Source: Hyphomicrobiales bacterium (lineage in GTDB: Bacteria; Pseudomonadota; Alphaproteobacteria; Rhizobiales; Rhizobiaceae). From it: 64,000 nt of DNA. This document shows positions 27,085-35,793 of this stretch, one piece after another. How positions within the stretch are numbered: position 1 is the stretch's first letter; each line of letters opens with the position of its first letter. The position numbers were made by a program, and so were the translations under genes. The notes under the pieces were generated by a model that was not told the DNA's origin, did not search any database, and saw only the letters and a program-made list of their open reading frames with translations. Location: the NCBI GenBank assembly GCA_002401155.1, contig NVSG01000001.1, positions 310,001-374,000 of the forward strand. The letters are read 5' to 3'.

Positions 27085-28251
27085 TGCTCATTCTCTTTTT
27101 TTTGCAGCAGCATCATAGCGAGTATCTCGACTGCATCTCGCATAAGCAAAACCTGTCGCATTCTTCACACAAGGCCCTGTTGACAAAGCGCGATGGAGCG
27201 ACAACGAAATTAATAAACTGTCCGGTATTTTCCATTACTTTACCCTACAATACCCGCTCAATCATTCGCCAACATTGCGACATACCAATCCATGGCTTCA
27301 TTCAAACCATTATTGATACAGTAAAAGGGGAAAAGCCAAAACGGCATTGGGCTAGCTGATTTATATAGGCAAGAAAACGATGCACATCGCTAACACAAAA
27401 ATTACGGCGTGCAGGTATAAAACCGCCAAGTCGAAACAGAATCCTTAAAAACGCCCAGCACAAATTTTCCACGAGCCCATTGAGGCCGCCGACAACAACA
27501 TCATAAATTTGGTTTTCGGCTCCTGAATTGCCGATTTTGTCTTCAACCCTGAGCAAGCCTATATAATCACCATGAATGGAACGGTTCACAGCGTGTACGG
27601 CACGTCTCTGTTTCACGTTTTGAAATATGCTTTTAACACCACAGATCACAGCACCCTATCCCGCCAAATTTTTTGATATTTCCAATGACCACGCCCATCG
27701 TCAGAGTTTTTGGCACTAGTAGCGCTTAAATTATGGGAATATCCGACTCATCTGATTATCGAGTATTATGCTATAGCTTTGCGATATTGCAAGCACCGTG
27801 TTTCAATTGTCTTTTGCTTGATCCTTTCTTACTAATTTAGAATGATTTAACTATGTCAAAGTAGGTGTCTAAAGGTGTGAGGATTTTCCAACGCTCGTAA
27901 AATCAATGGCAATTGTCATGATCGCCGAAGCCTTAGACCTGCTGGATTGACCGCTTAACGGAAGTTAATTCTCCAGCAGGATGTGCTTTTCAAGCCCTTC
28001 TCATGCGTGCATCGGAGGAATTTATCATGGTAAGTAATGGTGCAAAAAGACATCTTATATAGGACTAGCACAACATCACCGATAACAGACTGTTATTAGG
28101 TGATAAATATACGTCTCTGGCGTTGCTTTCAAAACTGGTTGTGCATTATCTATCCATAACTCCAGAATCATCCTCTGGTAATATGATTAATACCTAACAA
28201 GCCCGTTTCATGGGACCGGATCGTAGTGAAAGACAACAAGTTGAACCAAAT
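27085..28251. other. Long non-coding region between divergent polysaccharide operons
   Basis: About 1.2 kb without an intact gene. It must contain the promoters of the leftward operon (start 27084) and the rightward cpsB-wza-wzc group (start 28252). It also holds a decayed nucleotide-sugar epimerase (27258-27592). I could not identify a convincing JUMPstart or ops element or clear -35/-10 pairs. The part from 27650 to 28200 shows nothing recognisable. Confidence 0.45.
27258..27592 (-). pseudogene. C-terminal remnant of a TviC/WbpP-like UDP-HexNAc 4-epimerase
   Basis: The minus-strand frame reads AENQIYDVVVGGLNGLVENL, then RNFCVSDVHRFLAYINQLAQ, then CRFGFSP. After a one-base shift near 27306 it continues NNGLNEAMDWYVAMLAND and stops at 27258. 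These segments match, in order, the tail of TviC/WbpP-type epimerases: the NQVYNVAVG strand, the DFRxGDVRHSxADIxxAxxxLGF/YxP motif and the final GLxEAMPWYV helix. Many positions are altered and the N-terminal two thirds including the NAD-binding site are gone. It is a fossil of a sugar-nucleotide gene from an earlier version of the cluster. The left boundary is the stop; the right boundary is approximate. Confidence 0.6.
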
Positions 28252-29052
28252 ATGATTGACTTGCATAGTCACATACTACCAGGAATAGATGACGGTTCGA
28301 AGAGCATCGAAATGTCGCTCAAAATGGCCCGCATCGCGGTGGCAGACGGCATAAAGATACTTGCATGCACACCCCATGTACGCCCCCCGACCTATAACAA
28401 CACCTCAGCCAATATCACAGATGCAATCCATTCATTGCAACAACGGCTTGTTACGGAAGGAATCGATCTAAAACTGGTTTTGGGTGGAGACATCCATATC
28501 AATCAGGATATTATTGAAAAGCTTCAAAACAAAACCATTCCAAGTTTGAATGGAAGCAGGTACTTTTTGTTTGAGCCCTCGCACAATGTGATGCCGCCAC
28601 ACCTGATAGAATTCTCCATCAAAATTTTAAAGGCAGGCTACATTCCTGTTCTAACTCACCCGGAGCGTTTTAGTTGGATTGAGAATCACTACGACGTCAT
28701 AACCGAACTGGATGACATTGGCGTGGCGATACAAATTACAGCAGGCGCCATAACCGGTGATTTTGGCAAAACAGCCAAATATTGGTCCGACCGACTTTTG
28801 GCAGAAGATCGGACCGACATCATTGCCAGCGATGCCCACGATACGAAACACCGAATTCCTGTTTTATCGAAAGCACGCGACTATATTGCCCATTTTTGTG
28901 ATGAAGAAACGGCAAGACGCCTCACCTTTGGAAATCCACGCCGAATTTTAGAGAACGGGATATTGCGGCGAAAAGAACGAAAGACTTCACCGAAATCAGT
29001 GCACAAAACCGGCTTCAAAAAAATACTGGATAGATTTCGGGTTTGGCATTAA
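28252..29052 (+). CDS. CpsB/YwqE-type tyrosine phosphatase (PHP family)
   Basis: Enzymes of this PHP-family group remove phosphate from the C-terminal tyrosines of Wzc-like kinases in capsule and EPS systems. The ~266-residue protein starts MIDLHSHILPGIDDGSKS, with the first metal-binding HxH and the canonical family N-terminus. It continues with CTPHVRPPTYNN, the LVLGGDIHI strand, PVLTHPERF and IIASDAHDTKHR, which supply the remaining metal ligands. I chose ATG 28252 because the family starts there; ATG 28210 in the same frame would add 14 residues. It lies just upstream of the Wza-like and Wzc-like genes in the same direction, which supports its role as partner of the kinase at 30007. Confidence 0.87.
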   Translation: MIDLHSHILPGIDDGSKSIEMSLKMARIAVADGIKILACTPHVRPPTYNNTSANITDAIHSLQQRLVTEGIDLKLVLGGDIHINQDIIEKLQNKTIPSLNGSRYFLFEPSHNVMPPHLIEFSIKILKAGYIPVLTHPERFSWIENHYDVITELDDIGVAIQITAGAITGDFGKTAKYWSDRLLAEDRTDIIASDAHDTKHRIPVLSKARDYIAHFCDEETARRLTFGNPRRILENGILRRKERKTSPKSVHKTGFKKILDRFRVWH

Positions 29053-29132
29053 TTATGCTAGTAATGAGTGTACATAAGATTCGGTATTGATCATGCTCCA
29101 GTGGGGCCTGATGATTAAAGTCTAAATAGGCA

Positions 29133-29966
29133 ATGGTATGTGAACGCTGTGCAGAGCGTTCAAACGGGGTAAGGGTGGCAATTTTGGTTACAAAAGCATT
29201 CATGTTTGTTTGCTTGCCTGTTCGTGGGATTCTGGCTGCAGTTTCAATTTTTATGGTTTTTGCAGCGCTTTCTGGCTGTGCAAGTTCCCGTGATGACGCG
29301 GTGACTGGTTCAATAGGAAGTGGCTCAAACCTTATTGGGACATATGCCGGAGATTTGCGCGTTGTGGCTTATTTGCCGCCGCCGAAAAATGCGTCAGCAA
29401 GCGGAGGGCAGCGCATTTCCCAGAACGACGTTTTAGAAATCGATGTATTTAAGGTTGATGAGCTGGATCGGGTCATCAGGGTTGAGCCTTCGGGTAATGT
29501 TTCTATGCCGCTTATTGGAACCGTCAGGGCTGCCGGGCTTACCGTAATTGAATTTGAAAGAGTGCTCGAGAGGAGGTATAGTCAAAAATATCTTCAGGGA
29601 GCGGAAATCACGGTCTTTATGAAAGAGTCGTTCGGTCTAAAATTAACGATGGACGGCGAATTTAAAAAACCGGGTATATATTCAGGAACAAGTCAAACGA
29701 CTTTGATGCAGGCTGTTGCGCAAGCGGGTGGGTTAACGGCGCTGGCTGATGAGCAAAAACTATACGTTTTTCGGCAATACCCCAATGGTAAGAGAGTTGC
29801 GAACTATTCGATCTCGGCCATTAGGAACGGTAAAAAAGCAGATCCAAAATTATATGGTGGTGATATTATAGTTGCGTTCGCATCTAAATCAAAAATTGCA
29901 ACCCAAAACCTGCGTCAAGCCCTAGGCATTGCTTCATCAGCTGTGCGTGTGGCGGTGCCGCTATAA
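29133..29966 (+). CDS. Wza-like polysaccharide export lipoprotein
   Basis: Outer-membrane or periplasmic channel component for exopolysaccharide export. The 277-residue protein has a signal with lipobox FAALSGCASS (cysteine at residue 49 from this start), a polysaccharide-export domain (RISQNDVLEIDVFKVDELDR and PSGNVSMPLIGTVRAAGLTV) and an SLBB-type domain (MDGEFKKPGIYSGTSQTTLM and AVAQAGGLTALADEQKLYVF). At this length it has fewer repeats than E. coli Wza, as is common for rhizobial ExoF/PssN-like versions. ATG 29202 in the same frame would give a more usual 26-residue lipoprotein signal and may be the real start. The gene is followed 40 bases later by the kinase gene. Confidence 0.87.
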   Translation: MVCERCAERSNGVRVAILVTKAFMFVCLPVRGILAAVSIFMVFAALSGCASSRDDAVTGSIGSGSNLIGTYAGDLRVVAYLPPPKNASASGGQRISQNDVLEIDVFKVDELDRVIRVEPSGNVSMPLIGTVRAAGLTVIEFERVLERRYSQKYLQGAEITVFMKESFGLKLTMDGEFKKPGIYSGTSQTTLMQAVAQAGGLTALADEQKLYVFRQYPNGKRVANYSISAIRNGKKADPKLYGGDIIVAFASKSKIATQNLRQALGIASSAVRVAVPL

Positions 29967-30006
29967 ATGAAACATCTACCATTGGGTAGTTAAGGAAAAT
30001 CGATAG

Positions 30007-32364
30007 ATGATACGAGATCAATCACCTGTACCGGTCGGATTTTCTAGACAGCAATCTGTTGCAGAAACTCAAAATGGTGGGTATCCTCATTCCCCTCAAC
30101 CTGAGCAGTGGAGTGACACTTTCAACGATGAACGTGTTTTTGACCCGCTGAAGCTTTTATGGCTTGCTGTGCATTACCGTTGGTTGATTGTCGCCTGCAT
30201 TCTTGCCGGATTGGCTTCCGGCTTGTTTTTCACCTGGCAGCAAACACCGCTCTACAGAGCTACGAATAAAATTGAAATTTCCTCCAGCGGTGCAAAAGTT
30301 ATTCAGGATTTGGAAGTGGTTACACAGGCCAATGATTCCAGAAAATTTGAAACCGCAAGGCAAAAATTCCTCTCTTATGATCTTGCTAAACGTATTGTTT
30401 TATCACTAAACCTCGCTGAAAATAAGAAATTCCTAGTGCCTGTTGCAAGCTTCTCTTTACGCAACTTGATTAATCGCGCAACAGGCAGCGATCGCAACCA
30501 AGATTTCGCGGGACTCTCTCTAGAGGACCGAAGTGAATTTGCCATAAGAACCGTAAAGAAAAATCTTTCGGCCAGAATTATTCGCAATACCAGCATTATA
30601 GCTGTGAGCTACGTTCACCCAGATTCCAAACTTGCCGCCTTGATTGCGAATCAGGCCGCCTTGAGCTTTATTGACCAGGGGGTGGAAAACAGAAGCGAAA
30701 CATCCGATCTCACGCGCCAGTTCATTCAGGAGCAAGTGATTGAAACCAAAAAGAAACTCGAGATATCCGAAAAAGAGCTTGTGGCCTATGCAAGAAAAGC
30801 AGGCATCACGCTTGATGGGTCAAATGTATCTTTGATCTCGGCCAATATTGCCGAAGTGAATAAATCTTTGGGAAAAACAATCAGTGAACGCCTGCTGGTT
30901 GAACGCTATGTGTCACAAGCAAAATCCAATGGATCAGCCTCTTTACCGCAAGTTTTTAAAAGCCAAGCGATACAGCAGACAAAAAACAAAATTACCCAAC
31001 TCAAAGCAACCTATCAAGAGAAGCGAGCAACCCTGAAGCCAGAGTATCAGGAAATGCGCAGTCTACAGGCGCAAATTGATTCTCTATCGGTAAATCTGGA
31101 TGCGGCAATTGCCAATATCGGGAAATCCGTTGAGATACAATATGAGCAGGTAATGGCAAAGGAAAAGTCCCTTCGTGAAGAACTCCTCAAATTGGAAGAA
31201 CAGCAGTCTGGTTTTCTCGAAAAGAATATCGACTACACCATTTTAAAGCGAGAAGTTGGTTCCAATCGGTCGCAATATGAGATCCTCATTGGGAAACTAA
31301 ACGAGATTGGCGTCGGATCAGATCTGAAGACGACGACTGCTCGTATTGTAGACAAGGCACAAACACCAACATCTCCTTTCACCCCTCGCCTGGGCCTCAA
31401 TATTGGCGCAGCACTGGCGCTGTTTAGCGGCCTATCGGTACTCCTTATCTATGGCTTCGAGTTGATGAACAATACCTTCTCAATACCTGATCAGATTGAA
31501 GACGAACTGGGCCTTCCCGTTTTGGGTATGATACCGCGTGTCAAAAATAGTGAGATAGCAACACAGCTGCTCAACGCGAAATCTCCAATTTCCGAAGCCT
31601 ATCGAACGTTGCGGACCTCCATACAATTTACAGGCGCCGAATCTAATATGAAGTCGCTTCTTGTTACCAGTTCGGAACAGGGTGAAGGCAAATCCACTAC
31701 GGTGCATAAACTTGCAGAAGGATTCGCTGATTTGGGTAAAAATGTTCTGGTGATCGACGCTGATTTGCGCAAGCCTAGAATGCATCAAATCTATAAGACA
31801 AGCTCAAAAATCGGATTGAGTAATCTGCTTTCAAACGTTGTGCGGAATGGCAATTTTGCTTCGATCTTTCAAAAAACGTCCCATCCGAATATTACGTTTT
31901 TATCGGCTGGTACAATTCCGCCAAACCCTGCCAACCTGCTTGCATCAGAAGAAATGGGCTTAACCCTGCATCTGTGCACAAAGAAATACGATCTGGTCAT
32001 CATAGATTCCCCCCCAATTATGGGACTTGCCGATGCGCCAATTTTGAGCCGTCAGGTTGATGCTGTGCTGCTTGTGGTCTCATCAAAGCAAGTTGCCAGA
32101 AAATCAGCCAAGCACGCTGTTAAGCGGCTTAAATCCATTGGTGCACATATTGTCGGAGCCACATTGAATAAATTCTCAATTGATAAAATCGACTATAATT
32201 ACGCCTATAGATATATGAGCTATAATTATTACAGCTATGAAACTGAGCAAGCCATGCTTGAAAGTGCCGCCAACAAGCCATCTCTGAATGACCCGGCTGC
32301 TATTTCAAATATCTGGGGATTGTTTGCACGTCGTACGGGCACAGGTACGGGTACTAATAGCTAA
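30007..32364 (+). CDS. Polysaccharide co-polymerase / tyrosine autokinase (Wzc/ExoP-like)
   Basis: This controls chain length and export of the exopolysaccharide. The 785-residue protein has a Wzz-type N-terminal domain. Its first membrane helix is near residues 58-78 (WLIVACILAGLASGLFF), followed by a long periplasmic coiled coil and a second helix near 460-480. The cytoplasmic BY-kinase domain has Walker A SSEQGEGKSTTVHKLAEGF (about residue 555), Walker A' VLVIDADLRKPRM and Walker B LVIIDSPPIMGLADA. A C-terminal tyrosine cluster (YNYAYRYMSYNYYSYE) is the autophosphorylation site of this family. The phosphatase at 28252 is its expected partner. One protein carries both halves, as in proteobacterial Wzc. 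Confidence 0.93.
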   Translation: MIRDQSPVPVGFSRQQSVAETQNGGYPHSPQPEQWSDTFNDERVFDPLKLLWLAVHYRWLIVACILAGLASGLFFTWQQTPLYRATNKIEISSSGAKVIQDLEVVTQANDSRKFETARQKFLSYDLAKRIVLSLNLAENKKFLVPVASFSLRNLINRATGSDRNQDFAGLSLEDRSEFAIRTVKKNLSARIIRNTSIIAVSYVHPDSKLAALIANQAALSFIDQGVENRSETSDLTRQFIQEQVIETKKKLEISEKELVAYARKAGITLDGSNVSLISANIAEVNKSLGKTISERLLVERYVSQAKSNGSASLPQVFKSQAIQQTKNKITQLKATYQEKRATLKPEYQEMRSLQAQIDSLSVNLDAAIANIGKSVEIQYEQVMAKEKSLREELLKLEEQQSGFLEKNIDYTILKREVGSNRSQYEILIGKLNEIGVGSDLKTTTARIVDKAQTPTSPFTPRLGLNIGAALALFSGLSVLLIYGFELMNNTFSIPDQIEDELGLPVLGMIPRVKNSEIATQLLNAKSPISEAYRTLRTSIQFTGAESNMKSLLVTSSEQGEGKSTTVHKLAEGFADLGKNVLVIDADLRKPRMHQIYKTSSKIGLSNLLSNVVRNGNFASIFQKTSHPNITFLSAGTIPPNPANLLASEEMGLTLHLCTKKYDLVIIDSPPIMGLADAPILSRQVDAVLLVVSSKQVARKSAKHAVKRLKSIGAHIVGATLNKFSIDKIDYNYAYRYMSYNYYSYETEQAMLESAANKPSLNDPAAISNIWGLFARRTGTGTGTNS

Positions 32365-32697
32365 AAGCTATCGCGGATCAGATTGAATCATTTGATTTCT
32401 ATTGTTGTGGTTCGTCCGACGATGAATTGTTTAACGCGAACATAGTGATTTTTCTCGTGCGCCACGCGACGGTTCGGATGTGCTCTCAGAGCAAAATACC
32501 TAGATAAACCCCACCAAAAGATAGCCAGCCATACACCAAATCAAGCTGCATCAATTTCATCAGTTTCTTGCTTTGCCAGCCCCCAAAAAAACTGTATGAA
32601 ACACCTTATTGTTAACTAAATATAAAGATATTTAACATTTATCGTAATTATTTGTTATTTTTTATGCATACACTTTGGATGTACAAAGGTGATTGCA
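32365..32697. other. Intergenic region after the kinase gene
   Basis: No gene is seen in these 333 bases. The last ~110 bases are AT-rich and precede the small secreted protein gene, so its promoter is probably there. No terminator hairpin stood out after the kinase gene. Confidence 0.4.
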
Positions 32698-32979
32698 GTG
32701 AAAAAATATACACTTTTATTGACTAGCATTGCGCTAGTTAGCTTTGTCAGTACCGTGACAGCCACGGACTATGAGCCGAATGCTGTCTTTGAAAATAGTG
32801 TATACGGTTATGAAGGCGTCGACTTTTATGGTGAGCCCACAAATTGTACGTTCCAATTTGCAGCCTTTGATGGCAGCTTTACCTGCATTAGCGGAAAGCC
32901 AAGTGGATGGAATCGTCCGAAGTCCGATTACACACAAACGACGACTGTAATTGTAGTCGGTTATCCAACCCAAATCTGA
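32698..32979 (+). CDS. Small secreted protein of unknown function
   Basis: I do not recognise this ~93-residue protein. It starts with a clear Sec signal peptide (VKKYTLLLTSIALVSFVSTV then TA), likely cut after TATA or nearby. The mature part is about 70 residues with two Cys (PTNCTFQFAAFDGSFTCISG) probably disulfide-linked, and is rich in aromatic residues. I chose the GTG at 32698, because AAAGG stands seven bases before it; an earlier GTG at 32689 lacks one. Its place directly after the export genes suggests a surface or polymer-associated role, but its own AT-rich upstream region means it need not be part of that operon. Confidence 0.6.
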   Translation: MKKYTLLLTSIALVSFVSTVTATDYEPNAVFENSVYGYEGVDFYGEPTNCTFQFAAFDGSFTCISGKPSGWNRPKSDYTQTTTVIVVGYPTQI

Positions 32980-33100
32980 TTGCCCTACAGAGCTTTCGAG
33001 ACACGAAGAACGATTCCGTAAATCACGCAATCACATTTTCATCTCTGCCAGTTTTTTCTTGCACGCGTGGTTGCCACCGCTTGCCAAAGACTTGATGAGG

Positions 33101-34333
33101 TTAACCCCTCACACGCACGCGCACCTTCTTCCGCTTTTTCGTGAAGATAACTGCCAAAAAATAGCTAAAAACCATGCCGATTGCCATTGTACGCAGAGGA
33201 TAGTCAACCGTGCTGTGTAGAATGGTCGTAAAGACCGCCAGAACACAAGCCTGAGTGAATAGAGATCTATTGAAATTCAGCATCACCAGCACAAGCACAG
33301 CCCCCGATAAAAACAATCCGGGCAAACCTGTCTCGAGCAACAGCTCCAAAACATCGTTATGAGCGTGATGCGTATATAATATCCCAATTTGCTCCGTTAA
33401 CTCGTAGAGAGGGTAAGTGGTCTCGAAACTTCCCAACCCCGAACCAAGCATCCAATGGTCTTTTATTGCACTCCAGGTATTTTGCGCCATTAACCAGCGT
33501 TCATCCAGAAAATAGGTATTGAAACCGCCATTTTTCCAGACCAATACAAATAGAACCGGCGAGATAATCGCCAACCAAAACATTTTTTTACCAACCAATC
33601 GGTGGCCAATTTTGAACCAGAACACACTGAATATCGCAATGATCGTTGCCATAAACATCCCGGCTCTCGAACCAACAGCGTAAAGAACGATGATCAATAC
33701 CAATAATAAGGGATAGTAAAAATACCACCGGTTGGTCTCACCAATGAACCTGGCCGTTAAAAGCGGAATGATTGCCACAAACAAGGCAGATAGGTGATTC
33801 TCATTTTGAAAGATGCCAACACTGATCGCATAAGACAGCACGTCATATGTCCCAAACCTGCTGGGGTATGAGAGTTGCAGCAATACAAAAACTATATTGA
33901 TAGCCGCGCCTATAAAAATAAATTTTAACAGTCCGGCCTGAGCATCAGACTTAAGTTGCATAACATGCAGGGAAAAACCAAGAAGCATGATAAAATAGAG
34001 ACCACTTTCCAAACTCTTCCCTGGAACCGGTGAGAAAAGCTGTAACTGGCTCGCCGACATGATGTTCTGGCTTGGCCAGCTGACAACATCTATCGGAATA
34101 AACTGGAGCGCGATAATGAGAATGGAGAACAACGTAAACAGCCGAACAAATGTCGGTACTTGTGGATTAAACAGGCCACGAAATCCGATAAAAACCGCTG
34201 GAATAAGAGCAATTTCAATCAAATGATCGGTCAATAAAAATTGGCTGACCCCACCACCAATGACCAGCGCCAGCAATATAACGCCTCCAAGGTAATAGAA
34301 GCCAAACCGGTCTTTTATTGGCCGGTCTTTCAT
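33101..34333 (-). CDS. O-antigen ligase family membrane protein
   Basis: A 410-residue protein with about ten membrane helices and a large periplasmic loop. The loop holds LGSGLGSFETTYPLYELTEQ and then YTHHAHNDVLELLLETGLPG, the His-containing signature of the WaaL/Wzy_C (O-antigen ligase/polymerase) superfamily (H-x-H-N near E-x3-G-x2-G). It would act on the periplasmic side, polymerising repeat units or attaching finished polymer to an acceptor. Its ATG shares one base with the stop of the repeat-protein gene upstream (TAATG), so the two are co-translated. It is convergent with the small secreted protein gene. A second member of the superfamily is at 25774-27084. Confidence 0.82.
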   Translation of the reverse strand: MKDRPIKDRFGFYYLGGVILLALVIGGGVSQFLLTDHLIEIALIPAVFIGFRGLFNPQVPTFVRLFTLFSILIIALQFIPIDVVSWPSQNIMSASQLQLFSPVPGKSLESGLYFIMLLGFSLHVMQLKSDAQAGLLKFIFIGAAINIVFVLLQLSYPSRFGTYDVLSYAISVGIFQNENHLSALFVAIIPLLTARFIGETNRWYFYYPLLLVLIIVLYAVGSRAGMFMATIIAIFSVFWFKIGHRLVGKKMFWLAIISPVLFVLVWKNGGFNTYFLDERWLMAQNTWSAIKDHWMLGSGLGSFETTYPLYELTEQIGILYTHHAHNDVLELLLETGLPGLFLSGAVLVLVMLNFNRSLFTQACVLAVFTTILHSTVDYPLRTMAIGMVFSYFLAVIFTKKRKKVRVRVRG

Positions 34334-35586
34334 TAGTTGCTCTTTCCTGCGCTCTGACGCTCGATAGAAACCTCAAACAATTTTAATATTCCACTAAATC
34401 TGTTTTTCCGGCTCATTGATAAAAATTCAGTCCCCAGCCACAAACGATGGGCTCCGCAGTCATCATCAGGAACCTCAAAACGGATTTTCTGTTGTACCAT
34501 TTCTCCCTTGCTGTCGGGCAAAGGTAAATCAATCAGAGGTTTCTTCCCGCGACCACAGCCAACGAATATGCGAATCAATTTTGGGGCGCGCAAATGACTG
34601 GTCATATACCTGCTCGAGAGTTCGTAATTCCCTGATGGTAATTTCAAATTTTGCCAGATTGATTTTATCCTAACCGGATTATCCTGAAATTTGATCTCCA
34701 ATGCATTTTCACCAACATCTGAAACTTCAATTATTCTCGCAACGAAACCTTGCTGTTGCCCGATTGACCAATCAAAAAAGTTTTGCGTCGGCTGTAAATT
34801 GAATTTTGAATTAAACACATACCCCAATTCAGATTTTTGTTCTTCATTCATCGAAGAAACAAATTGGGAATAGGCCTGATCGGGTTTCTCTAAATCCAAC
34901 CAGGCATCCACCAACTGATTGACCAAAATTTGTGTATTTTCAGATTTTTGAGCAATCCATTCTGCAACCAAAGCTTGAGCATATTTAATATTTTCAGGTT
35001 CTTTCTCAAGCCCGGCAAAGATGCTTCCCATCAAGCGATTTTTCCCATCCGGGCTCTTATCAAACATTTGGACGGTCTTATGGAAGGCTTGGCTGTCCGA
35101 CAAAATATATGGCCAATAGCTATCTAGAAGCGGCCAAAGGTCATTCCGCCATCTACGATATATAATGTCAGCCAGATCAACGGCATCCAATGGACGCTTC
35201 TGTTTAATTAGGTAGCCAAACCGGTTGAGCAGAGCAAAGCCCTCAGTTGGCAGCAATCTCAGCGCATGATCAAACAGCATCTGAGCCTTCTCATTCTTGT
35301 CCTGACGTTCCCGTATAATACCAAGCATGGAAAACATCCTGGCATCGCCTCGCGATAAATACGCACCGTCAATTGCCAATTGCTCAGCCTCAGTCAAGCT
35401 GCCTATATCGCCAGCTTCAAGATTATTGGTAATCACCTGAATGCGGGCATTGTTGTTAAACGGGTTTAGACGCATCGCCAGATCGGGATATTTGAGTTCA
35501 ACGGCATTGCTAACAGTGCCAAGCAGGAGCACGACCAAAATCAGCCAGGAAAACGAGCTTAAAAAAAACCGCCTCAAACCAACCAC
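34333..35586 (-). CDS. Membrane-anchored repeat protein paired with the ligase
   Basis: The 417-residue protein has one N-terminal hydrophobic segment (SSFSWLILVVLLLGTVSNAV), acting as signal or anchor. A helical TPR-like region follows, roughly residues 60-260 (for example AQMLFDHALRLLPTEGFALL). The C-terminal ~130 residues look beta-rich (NLKLPSGNYELSSRYMTSHL and VDCGAHRLWLG-like strands), resembling a carbohydrate- or ligand-binding sandwich, with Cys in VGCGRGKK and DDDCGAH that could pair. TPR proteins often scaffold polymer synthases, and here the gene is fused by a one-base overlap to the ligase gene. I know no named family for the whole architecture. Function as a ligase partner is inference. 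Confidence 0.65.
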   Translation of the reverse strand: MVGLRRFFLSSFSWLILVVLLLGTVSNAVELKYPDLAMRLNPFNNNARIQVITNNLEAGDIGSLTEAEQLAIDGAYLSRGDARMFSMLGIIRERQDKNEKAQMLFDHALRLLPTEGFALLNRFGYLIKQKRPLDAVDLADIIYRRWRNDLWPLLDSYWPYILSDSQAFHKTVQMFDKSPDGKNRLMGSIFAGLEKEPENIKYAQALVAEWIAQKSENTQILVNQLVDAWLDLEKPDQAYSQFVSSMNEEQKSELGYVFNSKFNLQPTQNFFDWSIGQQQGFVARIIEVSDVGENALEIKFQDNPVRIKSIWQNLKLPSGNYELSSRYMTSHLRAPKLIRIFVGCGRGKKPLIDLPLPDSKGEMVQQKIRFEVPDDDCGAHRLWLGTEFLSMSRKNRFSGILKLFEVSIERQSAGKSN

Positions 35587-35793
35587 TGCGCATTCCTCAG
35601 TTTGAAAGTTGAGTATCCAGAACCAAAAACGTTTTTTGCCCGCTCTCCGGCCCTATTGCACCTGAACATTCCACTTGCGACTCAGGCACGGATTATAATT
35701 CAAAATGCAATCATTCTGAATAGAATGGCTCCTGTATTTCTTACTTATAATCAGAAATCGGCACCGCTAATGCCCATACCGGGAACAGCCACA

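Noticed and set aside
27084-27359. Plus-strand frame of 91 codons
   Set aside because: It overlaps the decayed epimerase, which gives a better explanation on the minus strand.
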